Shown in pieces: positions 1-6,889 of a DNA stretch of 12,382 bases. The stretch's first letter is position 1. Every line of letters starts with the position of its first letter. Origin of the DNA: JANNSW01 sp031431235. GTDB lineage: Bacteria > Pseudomonadota > Alphaproteobacteria > Rhizobiales > Hyphomicrobiaceae. The stretch covers positions 1 through 12,382 of the forward strand of contig JANPDA010000375.1 in the NCBI GenBank assembly GCA_031431235.1. Direction: 5' to 3'. The position numbers and the translations under genes are program-made. The notes beneath the pieces were generated by a model. That model had not been told where the DNA came from, did no database searches, and saw nothing but the letters and a program-made list of their open reading frames with translations.

Positions 1-4
1 GTTG

Positions 5-80
5 CTAGTGTCCTTTCATCTCCGAAATACGCTTCAGAGGACACTGCGAGGTTGAGCGTATTTCGGAGACAGGACACTAG
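5..80. repeat. Large imperfect palindrome upstream of btaA (possible mobile-element end or MITE)
   Basis: Two nested pairs of inverted arms are visible. The outer 10-bp pair, CTAGTGTCCT at 5-14 and AGGACACTAG at 71-80, is perfect. The inner 14-bp pair, TCTCCGAAATACGC at 19-32 and GCGTATTTCGGAGA at 56-69, is also perfect. The arms are separated by 4 nt on the left and 1 nt on the right, and the central loop is 33-55. An extra direct copy of AGGACACT lies at 38-45. Inferred: a non-autonomous insertion remnant, or the end of an insertion sequence lying to the left. The symmetry, rather than any homology I recognise, supports this. It has no T-run, so it is not a standard terminator. It sits about 65 bp before the btaA start and could affect its expression. 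Confidence 0.7.
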
Positions 81-146
81 CCGAGACCGTGTGCTCCCAG
101 CTACGAGTGACCGGGCACCGCAACGAGCACCAGTGGAGGACAGGCG

Positions 147-1436
147 ATGGGCGCGAACGGGGAATCGCTTTCGGGACATCGCCCCAAGAAGGCCGCCGTC
201 GAGACCCGCAAGGCGACGCGCAGCGGCTTGCGGCGCGCTGTCCATCGCCACAAGGGCCTGTCGCGCAAGGGTGTGCAGGAACGACTGTTCACGATGGCGT
301 TCCGCAGCCTCGTCTATCCCCAGATCTGGGAGGACCCGGTGATCGACCTGGAGGCGCTCGACCTCGGCCCAGGGCACCGGCTGGTGACGATCGCCTCGGG
401 GGGCTGCAACGTGCTCTCCTATCTGATCGCCGATCCCGAGCGGATCACGGCGGTCGACCTCAACCGCGCCCATGTCGCGCTCACCAAGCTGAAGCTGTGC
501 GCGGCTCGGGAGCTGCCGGATTTCGAGACCTATTATCGCTTCTTCGGCGCGGCCGACGCCAAGGAGAACCTCGCGGCCTACAAGCGCTTCATCAAGCCGG
601 CGCTCGACGACACCAGCCGCGCCTATTGGGAATCCCGCGATCTGCTCGGGCGGCGACGCGTGCGATTTTTCTCGCGCCGCTTCTATCGCTACGGCCTGCT
701 CGGCACGTTCATCGGCACCGGCCATCTGATCGCGCGTCTGCATGGGCGCAATCCGCGCCGGCTGCTGGAGGCCCGAACCATGGCCGAGCAGCGCGCCGCC
801 TATGAGGAGCTGATCGCGCCCCTCTTCGACAAACCGCTCGTCAGATGGCTGACCAGGCGTCCGAGCGCCCTCTATGGGCTAGGCATTCCGCCCTCGCAGT
901 ACGACGCGCTGAAGGGTTCAGGCCCCGGCGGCATGGCACGGGTGCTGGAGGAGCGGCTGGAGCGGCTCGCCTGCGATTTCCCGCTCGCGGACAACTATTT
1001 CGCCTGGCAGGCGTTCGGCCGAAGCTACGCCGCCGAGCCCGACAAGGGTCCGGTGCCGCCTTATCTGGAGCGCGGCAATTTCGACGCGGTCCGCGCACGT
1101 GCCGACCGCGTCAAGGTCGAGCACATGTCCTACACCGAGTACCTGGTCGGTCAGCCCGACGCCAGCCTCGACCGTTACGTGCTGCTGGATGCGCAGGATT
1201 GGATGAACGACGCCGATCTGACTGGGCTCTGGAGCGAGATCACCCGAACCGCGCGACAGGGCGCGCGCGTGATCTTCCGCACGGCGGGCGAGGAGACGAT
1301 CCTGCCTGGACGCGTGCCCGACCAGATCCTGTCGCGCTGGCACTACGAGGCGGAGCGCTCGAGCGCGCTGGGCAAGCGCGACCGCTCCTCGATCTATGGC
1401 GCTTTCCATCTCTATCAGCTGAAGGATGGCGGCTGA
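147..1436 (+). CDS. btaA: BtaA, S-adenosylmethionine:diacylglycerol 3-amino-3-carboxypropyltransferase (betaine lipid synthesis)
   Basis: BtaA transfers the 3-amino-3-carboxypropyl group of SAM to diacylglycerol, giving diacylglyceryl-homoserine, the first step to the betaine lipid DGTS. It works at the cytoplasmic membrane. The 429-residue product matches the usual bacterial BtaA size (DUF3419 family). Family signatures include FRSLVYPQIWEDPVIDL near residue 52, the SAM-site stretch IASGGCNVLSYL at 82-93 and AVDLNRAHVALTKLK at 102-116. A second conserved stretch, LLDAQDWM, lies near the C-terminus. The ATG at 147 is favoured by GGAGGA at 135-140, six bases upstream. The reading frame ends in an overlap with btaB. 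In several alphaproteobacteria the pathway is induced by phosphate starvation, replacing phospholipids; I see no clear Pho box here, and the upstream palindrome is the only obvious regulatory candidate. Identification is from recognised sequence and gene order. Confidence 0.95.
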   Translation: MGANGESLSGHRPKKAAVETRKATRSGLRRAVHRHKGLSRKGVQERLFTMAFRSLVYPQIWEDPVIDLEALDLGPGHRLVTIASGGCNVLSYLIADPERITAVDLNRAHVALTKLKLCAARELPDFETYYRFFGAADAKENLAAYKRFIKPALDDTSRAYWESRDLLGRRRVRFFSRRFYRYGLLGTFIGTGHLIARLHGRNPRRLLEARTMAEQRAAYEELIAPLFDKPLVRWLTRRPSALYGLGIPPSQYDALKGSGPGGMARVLEERLERLACDFPLADNYFAWQAFGRSYAAEPDKGPVPPYLERGNFDAVRARADRVKVEHMSYTEYLVGQPDASLDRYVLLDAQDWMNDADLTGLWSEITRTARQGARVIFRTAGEETILPGRVPDQILSRWHYEAERSSALGKRDRSSIYGAFHLYQLKDGG

Positions 1437-2092
1437 TGGCGGACAGCGGCGCGGCAGCCCAGAGCATGGACCGGATGTACCGCGCGCAGCGGCACATCTA
1501 CGATCTTACTCGGAAGTTCTACCTGCTCGGGCGCGACCGCATGATCGCTGGTCTCGACGTGCCCGAGGGCGGCAGCGTGCTGGAGCTCGGCTGTGGCACG
1601 GCGCGCAATCTGGTGGTGGCAGCCAAGCGCTATCCGACCGCACGACTGCATGGCATCGACATCTCCGCCGAGATGCTGCGGACGGCGGAGGCGGCGATTG
1701 CCCGTCAGGGGCTCGGCAGCCGGATCCGCGTCGCCCAGGGCGATGCGACCAGCGCCGATCCGGCGGCCCTGTTCGGCGTGGCCCGGTTCGATCGCGTGTT
1801 CGTGTCCTACTCGCTTTCGATGATCCCGCCTTGGCAGCGAGTGGTCGCGCATGCGGCAACCCTGCTCGCGCCGGCGGGCGCTTTGCATGTCGTCGATTTC
1901 GGCATGGGCGAGCGCCTGCCGGGGTTCTTCAATGCCGGGCTCAGGGGTTGGCTTGCCCGGTTCCATGTGACGCCACGTGCCGAGCTGGAGGCCGCGATGC
2001 AGGAGACCGCTGCGCGCCAACGGCTGCAACTCCGTTTCGAGCGGCTCCATGGCGGCTACGCTCAGCTGGGTGTCCTGACACGCAAAGCCTGA
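1436..2092 (+). CDS. btaB: BtaB, SAM-dependent N-methyltransferase of betaine lipid (DGTS) synthesis
   Basis: BtaB methylates the amino group of diacylglyceryl-homoserine three times to give diacylglyceryl-N,N,N-trimethylhomoserine. The product is 218 residues, a compact class I Rossmann methyltransferase. Motif I is VLELGCGTARN at 48-58, followed by the acidic ribose-binding residue in GIDIS (Asp75). The N-terminal stretch MYRAQRHIYDLTRKFYLLGR (14-33) is typical of BtaB and separates it from generic methyltransferases. The ATG at 1436 shares its A with the btaA TGA stop (TGATG), so the two genes are probably translationally coupled and expressed in fixed ratio. The frame stays open far upstream of 1436, inside btaA; that extension is a shadow of btaA. 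No hairpin terminator is seen after the stop at 2092. Confidence 0.94.
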   Translation: MADSGAAAQSMDRMYRAQRHIYDLTRKFYLLGRDRMIAGLDVPEGGSVLELGCGTARNLVVAAKRYPTARLHGIDISAEMLRTAEAAIARQGLGSRIRVAQGDATSADPAALFGVARFDRVFVSYSLSMIPPWQRVVAHAATLLAPAGALHVVDFGMGERLPGFFNAGLRGWLARFHVTPRAELEAAMQETAARQRLQLRFERLHGGYAQLGVLTRKA

Positions 2093-2248
2093 TCCAGGCA
2101 GGTGCTGTGCGCATTAACTGATAAATCCATCCTCGAGGTACTAACTTCGCTCTACCCGCTACACTGCGGCCACTACGGAATGGCACCGCGGCAGCTCCGG
2201 GCGACCTCGTCCGGCCGGTGAGCACTCGACCAGGGAATGGGTATCAGG
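2093..2248 (+). promoter_or_regulatory. Intergenic gap holding the presumed RTX gene promoter
   Basis: This 156-bp stretch separates btaB from the RTX gene. It is less GC-rich near 2110-2160 (for example ACTGATAAATCCATCC), which fits promoter DNA. I cannot name convincing -35/-10 boxes and see no palindrome or terminator. Assignment as a promoter region rests on position only. Confidence 0.3.
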
Positions 2249-4261
2249 ATGGCTCGGATCAAGGGCACCAACGCTCGCGACATCTTGCGCGGCACCGGAC
2301 AGGGCGATCTGATCCAAGGGCTGTCGGGCCATGACGCCTTGTTCGGCAAGGGCGGCGATGACTCGCTGTTGGGCGGAGCGGGCGATGACAGCCTCGATGG
2401 TGGCAAGGGCAACGACTTCCTGAAGGGAGGAGGCGGCAACGACACGCTGATCGGCGGAGCCGGCGCCGACTCGCTCGATGGCGGCTCGGGCATCGACTCG
2501 GCGGACTACTCCGCTTCGCGGGCCGGTGTCCTGGTCAATCTCGTTGCGGGCACCCTCAATACGGGCGGCGACGCGTCTGGCGATATCCTGCGCAGGATCG
2601 AGAACCTGATCGGGTCATCGGGCAACGATACCTTCATTGGCAGCGGGGCGGCCAATCTGCTGCGCGGCCGCGGCGGCAACGACGCCTTCTTCGCCAACGC
2701 GGGGGGCGCGCTCGGCGCGGACACGCTCGACGGTGGCAGCGGCACCGACACGGCATCCTACCAGATTGCGATGGCCGGCATCGTTATCGATCTCGCGACG
2801 GGTCTGGGCTCGCTGGGAGCGACAGGCCAGCGGCTCATCAGCATCGAGAACGTCTTCGGCTCGCAACTCGCCGACACTCTCACCGGGACCGATGCTGCCA
2901 ACCTGCTGATGGGGCTCGGCGGCCGGGATACGATCCGCGGCGGCGCCGGCGACGACGTCATCGATGGGGGTGCGGGTGCCGACAGCCTCGTCGGTGGCGA
3001 GGGGCGCGACACGGCGAGCTACCTCTCGTCGAGTACAGGCGTCCAGGTCGATCTCCTGTTTGGAGTTGGCTCTCAGGGTGAAGCGCAAGGCGACACGCTC
3101 TCGGGCATCGAGAACGTGATCGGCTCGCAGCACGATGATGCCATCAGGGGCGACGACGCCGACAACCTCATCGAGGGTCTCGCGCGCAACGACGTGCTGC
3201 TCGGCAGCAATGGCGCCGATACTCTGGATGGCGGGATTGGAACCGACGCAGCCGACTACAGCCTTACGCTTGCCGTGATCGGTGTCGCGGTCAACCTGCA
3301 GACCGGGGCCGGGGAGAGCGGCGATGCTGCTGGCGACCGCTATCGCAACATCGAGAACGTCCGTGGCACCGGCTTTGCCGACCAGATCATCGGCGATGGC
3401 CACAGCAACACTCTGTTCGGGTTCGCCGGCACGGATGCCCTCTCGGGTCTGGGAGAGAACGACTTCCTCGACGGCGGAGCCGGCGCGGACACACTCGATG
3501 GCGGCGCAGGCAAAGACACGCTCATCGGCGGCGCGGGCGGGGATTCGCTCCAGGGCGGCGACGGCATCGACACGGCCGACTACTCCGCGTCGGGGCCGGT
3601 CATCGGCCAGGTCGGCATCACCATCGATCTGGCGACCGGCCAGGCACTCGGTGCCGACGCAACAGGCGATCAGCTCCTCTCGATCGAGAGTGTCATCGGC
3701 ACCGGCTTCGACGACGAGCTGACCGGCAATGACGACGGCAACCTGCTGCGGGGGGGCCTGGGCAGCGACATGCTGCATGGCGGCAACGGGGCCGACACGC
3801 TGGAAGCCGGCCGCGGCGACGTCCGAGAGAATTTCCTGTTCGGGGAAGCCGGCAACGATCGCATTATCGGCGGGGACGGGCGGGATTTCATCGAGGGCGG
3901 CCTTGATCGGGACCAACTGACGGGTGGCACCGGGAGCGACACCTTCCAATACACGTCAGTGCTGGAATCGGCGCCAGGCACCACCGCCCACGACACCATC
4001 ACCGATTTCGTCGCCGGCCTCGATCGCATCTCGCTCAGCCAGATCGATGCCGACATCTCAGTGATCGGAACGGGCGATCAGGGCTTCACCTTCATCGGCA
4101 CCGCTCAGTTCAACGGCGATGTGGCGCAGGTGCGGTTCTTCTTCGATGGGACCAACACCATCATCCAGGCCGACCTGTTCGGCGACGCCAACACCGATCC
4201 CGACCTCGAGATCGTGCTGACGGGCTCCCACACATTGCAGCAGTCGGACTTCCTGCTCTGA
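2249..4261 (+). CDS. RTX (hemolysin-type calcium-binding repeat) protein, predicted type I secreted
   Basis: The 670-residue protein is almost entirely RTX nonapeptide repeats (GGxGxDxLx), which bind calcium in a parallel beta-roll after export. Five modules alternate short RTX runs with a linker of the form D(T/S)ADYS...V.(V/I)(N/D)L..G, and each module ends in an IENVIG-like motif near residues 117, 199, 287, 368 and 479. The last ~105 residues, from DTFQY at about 564 (then HDTITDFVAGLDRISL), resemble the C-terminal domain of serralysin-type secreted proteins and end in SDFLL. There is no N-terminal signal peptide, as expected for a C-terminal type I secretion signal. No enzymatic domain is visible and no ABC exporter, membrane fusion or outer-membrane gene is nearby. 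The start is uncertain: ATG 2237 follows AGGGA with no spacer, so ATG 2249 (MARIKGTNARDIL, a typical RTX beginning) is preferred. Role could be surface layer, adhesion or matrix. Confidence 0.9.
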   Translation: MARIKGTNARDILRGTGQGDLIQGLSGHDALFGKGGDDSLLGGAGDDSLDGGKGNDFLKGGGGNDTLIGGAGADSLDGGSGIDSADYSASRAGVLVNLVAGTLNTGGDASGDILRRIENLIGSSGNDTFIGSGAANLLRGRGGNDAFFANAGGALGADTLDGGSGTDTASYQIAMAGIVIDLATGLGSLGATGQRLISIENVFGSQLADTLTGTDAANLLMGLGGRDTIRGGAGDDVIDGGAGADSLVGGEGRDTASYLSSSTGVQVDLLFGVGSQGEAQGDTLSGIENVIGSQHDDAIRGDDADNLIEGLARNDVLLGSNGADTLDGGIGTDAADYSLTLAVIGVAVNLQTGAGESGDAAGDRYRNIENVRGTGFADQIIGDGHSNTLFGFAGTDALSGLGENDFLDGGAGADTLDGGAGKDTLIGGAGGDSLQGGDGIDTADYSASGPVIGQVGITIDLATGQALGADATGDQLLSIESVIGTGFDDELTGNDDGNLLRGGLGSDMLHGGNGADTLEAGRGDVRENFLFGEAGNDRIIGGDGRDFIEGGLDRDQLTGGTGSDTFQYTSVLESAPGTTAHDTITDFVAGLDRISLSQIDADISVIGTGDQGFTFIGTAQFNGDVAQVRFFFDGTNTIIQADLFGDANTDPDLEIVLTGSHTLQQSDFLL

Positions 4262-4270
4262 TGGCGCTGC

Positions 4271-5656
4271 TCACGTCGCGCGCGGACCAACCCGCAGCCG
4301 CATCCCGCCCTTGGGCCGCAGAGTCAGCCGTGAGATCGGCTCGGGGTCGCAACCTTCGACGTGCTCGAAGCAGCAGGCTCTGAGGAAAGTTGCAAGCACG
4401 GCCTTGGCTTCGAGCATGGCGAAGCTCATGCCGATGCAGATGCGCGGCCCCGCGCCGAAGGGCATGAACTGATAGCGCGTGCGCTTCTCCGTTTCGGCCG
4501 CGGCAAAGCGGGAGGGATCGAACCGGTCGGGGTCCTCCCACAGCCGCCGATGGCGGTGGATCGCGTAGATCGGCACGATCACGCGGGTGCCGCGCTTGAT
4601 CGGCGTATCCCCGATCATCGTATCCTCCGCTGCCTCGCGCAGCATCACGGGTGCCGGCGGATAGAGGCGCATCGCCTCGTTCAGCACCTGCTCGGTCAGC
4701 ACGAGGCGGTCGAGGTGGGCAGCCGAGATCGGACCGTTGCCCACGACCTCGCCGATCTCGGCGATGAGCCGCGCCTCCCATTCGGGCGATCGCGCCAGCA
4801 GATAGAGCGTCCAGGTGAGCGCCATGGCTGTCGTCGCGTGGCCGGCAGCCAGGAACGTCAGCAGGTTGTCGACGAGGCTCTCGTCGGGCATCGGCTTGGC
4901 CGTCTCGGGATGGCGCGCCGCGATCAGGCGCGAGAACAGGTCGTCGCGGTCGAGTGGATGGCGCCGCCGCGAGCTGATGAGCGCGCCGACCGCCGATCGC
5001 AACTCGCGCTCGGCCCGGCGCATCGAGCGCGTGCCGGGATGGGGCAGCCAGGTCGGCAGTTGCAGCATGGCGTAGGCGATCTCCCAGGAGATCGGCTGCA
5101 GATAGTCCTTGTGCGCATTCTCGATCGCCCGCGCGACGAACGTGTCGCCGCCCGGCAGCATGGTGTCGGAGATGATCTTGAAGGTGACGGCCGCCATGTC
5201 GCGGTCGATCTCGCGAACGCCTGGCGCCCGCCGCCACTCCACGGCCATGCCCTCGGCCGCCGCCACCATCGCCGGCACGCATTGCAGGATCTCGCCATGG
5301 CGGAAGAGCGGCGCCACCACCTGGCGCTGCCATTTCCAATCGGCGCCCTCGGACGTGAACACGCCATTGCCGAGCAAGGGTCCCAGCACGCGCCGCTCCA
5401 GCCGGGTTTTGGGGAATTTCTCCCGGTCGTCGAGCAGCACCTGCTTGACGAAGGTCGGATGCGTCACCCAGCAATAGGATCCATGCGGTCCATCGGCGCG
5501 CACGATCGGCTGCTCGAACACGGCGGCCGGCCAGGTCGAGATCGGGTTCCTGACGACGTCGATCAGGAAAAACGGAAACCGCGGCGGCGCGATCGGCGGG
5601 CTGACGCGCGGCGGATAGAGTGGGGTGCTGTGGTGGGCGGCAACGACGGCAACCAT
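4271..5656 (-). CDS. Cytochrome P450 monooxygenase
   Basis: This 461-residue haem monooxygenase has all the main P450 landmarks: C-helix WxxxR (Trp107-Arg111), I-helix AGHATTAMAL at 271-280, K-helix ExxR (Glu327-Arg330), DPDRFDPSRF at 375-384, and the haem loop FMPFGAGPRICIG at 397-409 with Cys407 as the axial ligand. The I-helix residue before the Thr pair is Ala274, where most P450s have Glu or Asp. There is no transmembrane N-terminus, so it is probably soluble. Ferredoxin and reductase partners are not in the window, and the substrate cannot be deduced. The frame extends to a GTG at 5725, but ATG 5656 has GAGGA five bases upstream and avoids the repeat at 5722-5809, so it is preferred. 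The gene ends 9 bp from the convergent RTX gene. Confidence 0.93.
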   Translation of the reverse strand: MVAVVAAHHSTPLYPPRVSPPIAPPRFPFFLIDVVRNPISTWPAAVFEQPIVRADGPHGSYCWVTHPTFVKQVLLDDREKFPKTRLERRVLGPLLGNGVFTSEGADWKWQRQVVAPLFRHGEILQCVPAMVAAAEGMAVEWRRAPGVREIDRDMAAVTFKIISDTMLPGGDTFVARAIENAHKDYLQPISWEIAYAMLQLPTWLPHPGTRSMRRAERELRSAVGALISSRRRHPLDRDDLFSRLIAARHPETAKPMPDESLVDNLLTFLAAGHATTAMALTWTLYLLARSPEWEARLIAEIGEVVGNGPISAAHLDRLVLTEQVLNEAMRLYPPAPVMLREAAEDTMIGDTPIKRGTRVIVPIYAIHRHRRLWEDPDRFDPSRFAAAETEKRTRYQFMPFGAGPRICIGMSFAMLEAKAVLATFLRACCFEHVEGCDPEPISRLTLRPKGGMRLRVGPRAT

Positions 5657-5721
5657 GGCGATCCTCGGACATTGGCGTCGGGCATGCCACTCATATAGTG
5701 ATGAAGTTAGGGCAGCGTGAG

Positions 5722-5809
5722 GCACTGTAGGGCGGGATAGGCCCCAGGCCGTATCCCGCCGTGAGCGTCCGAATGGCGCATTACGCTTCGCTAATGCGCC
5801 CTACAGTGC
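5722..5809. repeat. Palindromic double-hairpin intergenic repeat, copy 1
   Basis: Perfect 12-bp outer arms (GCACTGTAGGGC at 5722-5733 and GCCCTACAGTGC at 5798-5809) enclose two hairpins. The first pairs 5731-5743 with 5747-5760 (GGCGGGATA with TATCCCGCC, then GGCC with GGCC, one bulged base). The second pairs GGCGCATTA at 5775-5783 with TAATGCGCC at 5792-5800 around an 8-nt loop. A second copy begins at 6890. This looks like a REP/MITE-type intergenic element; it contains no coding potential and lacks a T-run. It lies just upstream of the P450 start, so it may also mark the end of that promoter region. Confidence 0.85.
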
Positions 5810-5894
5810 TACCCTTCGTCCGAAGTAGTTGTCCCATGTCTCTGCTCGATCCATAGATCAAAACCGCCCCCGATCCCGACCGCGCCGCAAGACC

Positions 5895-6092
5895 GTGGCG
5901 ACCCGGCGCGTTCTTCTCGACGAATGCGTTCCCCAGGATCTGCGTCATTCCCTCACCGCCTTCGATGTCCAGACGGCGGACTACGCCGGTCTCGCCGACC
6001 TCGGCAGAGCGACTTCACGCCGCCCACAACGTTGCTTCCGGCAGGTGCTGCCTGTCATGGCGCGAGCAGCCATGCTGCCTTGTCCTCGATGA
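5895..6092 (+). pseudogene. Fragment resembling a DUF5615 PIN-like toxin
   Basis: From a GTG at 5895 the frame reads VATRRVLLDECVPQDLRHSL and continues into FDVQTADYAGLADL. This matches the start of small DUF5615 (PIN-like, VapC-related) proteins, which typically begin R(V/I)LLDECVP..LR..L and continue ..V.T....G..GL. After GLADL (about position 6003) the frame turns Arg/Cys-rich and ends at 6092. The usual continuation, including a TxD-type acidic motif, is not seen in this frame or clearly in the other two. No antitoxin-like gene precedes it. The likely reading is a decayed toxin remnant, with only about 36 residues recognisable. The alternative is chance similarity in GC-rich DNA. Confidence 0.42.
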
Positions 6093-6159
6093 CGAATTGC
6101 GCGCGGGCGCTGGCGCGGCTAACGTCGCCGGCAGATCCGCGCGCACCAAGGGGGCCATC

Positions 6160-6738
6160 GTGAGCACCGTCGATCCCAACCGAGTGATCGTCACCGGCGA
6201 GAACCCGTTCATCCGCCTCAGCAAGGCCGATGGCGAGCCCAACTCGACCGAAGCGAGCTATTGGCGAAACCTGTTCAGCCCGGCCGGGCCCGGGCATGTG
6301 CTGTTTCTCAAGAGCGAGCTGACCGAGGGCAAGTGGCGCATCTATTCCGACAACATCGCCATGACGCGCTGGCTGCAGTCGACCGTGCAGGGCATGCTCA
6401 ACGCCGAGCTCGACGACACGGGGCTGCCCGTCACCGATGCGAGCTTTTCCAAGCAGGGTGACCCGCGCTATTTCTGGACCGAGGCCGTGCATGCGCCGAA
6501 CGAGGAGATCGCGCTCACCTGGCACGATCTGGGCGATCCGCTGCTGGTCCACACCCAGCCCAATTCGCAGCCCAACCGGCCTTACGGCGTGTGCACGATC
6601 CTGGTTCCGGCCCGATCGGCGCGCCTGACGCGAAATGGCATCCAGGCGGCTGGCAGCCCCTGGCCGCGCGACCGCGAGGGCCGGCCGTTCAGCACCTGCG
6701 CGCTCGCATACTCGGAAAGCTGGACCGAGGCGCGGTGA
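6160..6738 (+). CDS. Conserved-looking hypothetical protein, family not recognised
   Basis: I do not recognise this 192-residue protein. Open frame extends back to an ATG at 5965, but that upstream part is Arg/Cys-rich and overlaps the toxin-like remnant. A GTG at 6160 preceded by AAGGGGG (6148-6154, 5-nt spacer) gives a sensible N-terminus, MSTVDPNRVIVTGENPFIRL. The composition is that of a soluble, mainly beta protein: alternating hydrophobic strands (HVLFLKSEL, EIALTWHDLGDPLLVHT, YGVCTILVPA), no signal peptide and no membrane span. Aromatic residues and Asn/Asp/His are plentiful, but no known catalytic motif stands out. The C-terminal stretch GRPFSTCALAYSESWTE may be a conserved signature. 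It appears to be a single-gene unit, flanked by repeat-rich DNA on both sides. Codon use (G/C at third positions) supports real coding. Confidence 0.72.
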   Translation: MSTVDPNRVIVTGENPFIRLSKADGEPNSTEASYWRNLFSPAGPGHVLFLKSELTEGKWRIYSDNIAMTRWLQSTVQGMLNAELDDTGLPVTDASFSKQGDPRYFWTEAVHAPNEEIALTWHDLGDPLLVHTQPNSQPNRPYGVCTILVPARSARLTRNGIQAAGSPWPRDREGRPFSTCALAYSESWTEAR

Positions 6739-6889
6739 ATTCGGGGCGCGGTGAAGGAGCGCGGGTCGAACGGCAGAGGATCAACCCCATTGGTCGTCGA
6801 CCAGCCAACGATCGGGCAGTCATCGCTCGATCCGCGGGGACGGGTCGTGCAGGCAAGCACCGATCGCGTGGTCACCGGTGGCGGGAGAC
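6739..6889. other. Non-coding spacer before repeat copy 2
   Basis: The stretch from the end of the hypothetical gene to the repeat holds no open frame with recognisable content, RNA gene or terminator. A minus-strand open frame covers it (6582-6983), but it runs through both the coding gene and the repeat and is judged a shadow. Confidence 0.4.

Noticed and set aside
1..146. Possible Pho box upstream of btaA
   Set aside because: Expected for a phosphate-starvation operon, but no pair of CTGTCAT-like half-sites with proper spacing is present.
2615..3949. 444-residue open frame on the minus strand
   Set aside because: It lies wholly antisense to the RTX gene; GC-rich repeats keep the opposite strand open. 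Its Val/Ala/Asp-rich product mirrors the repeats and has no ribosome site or known domain.
2300..3950. Dense short repeats that could suggest a CRISPR or satellite array
   Set aside because: The repeats are degenerate, in frame and encode GGxGxDxLx; there are no identical repeats with unique spacers.
4361..5698. 445-residue open frame on the plus strand
   Set aside because: Antisense to the P450, whose motifs are unambiguous. The product is Arg/His/Gly-rich, as expected from reading a high-GC gene backwards.
5722..5809. Rho-independent terminator
   Set aside because: The hairpins are strong, but no T-run follows on either strand and the element recurs elsewhere in the window, so it is classed as a repeat.
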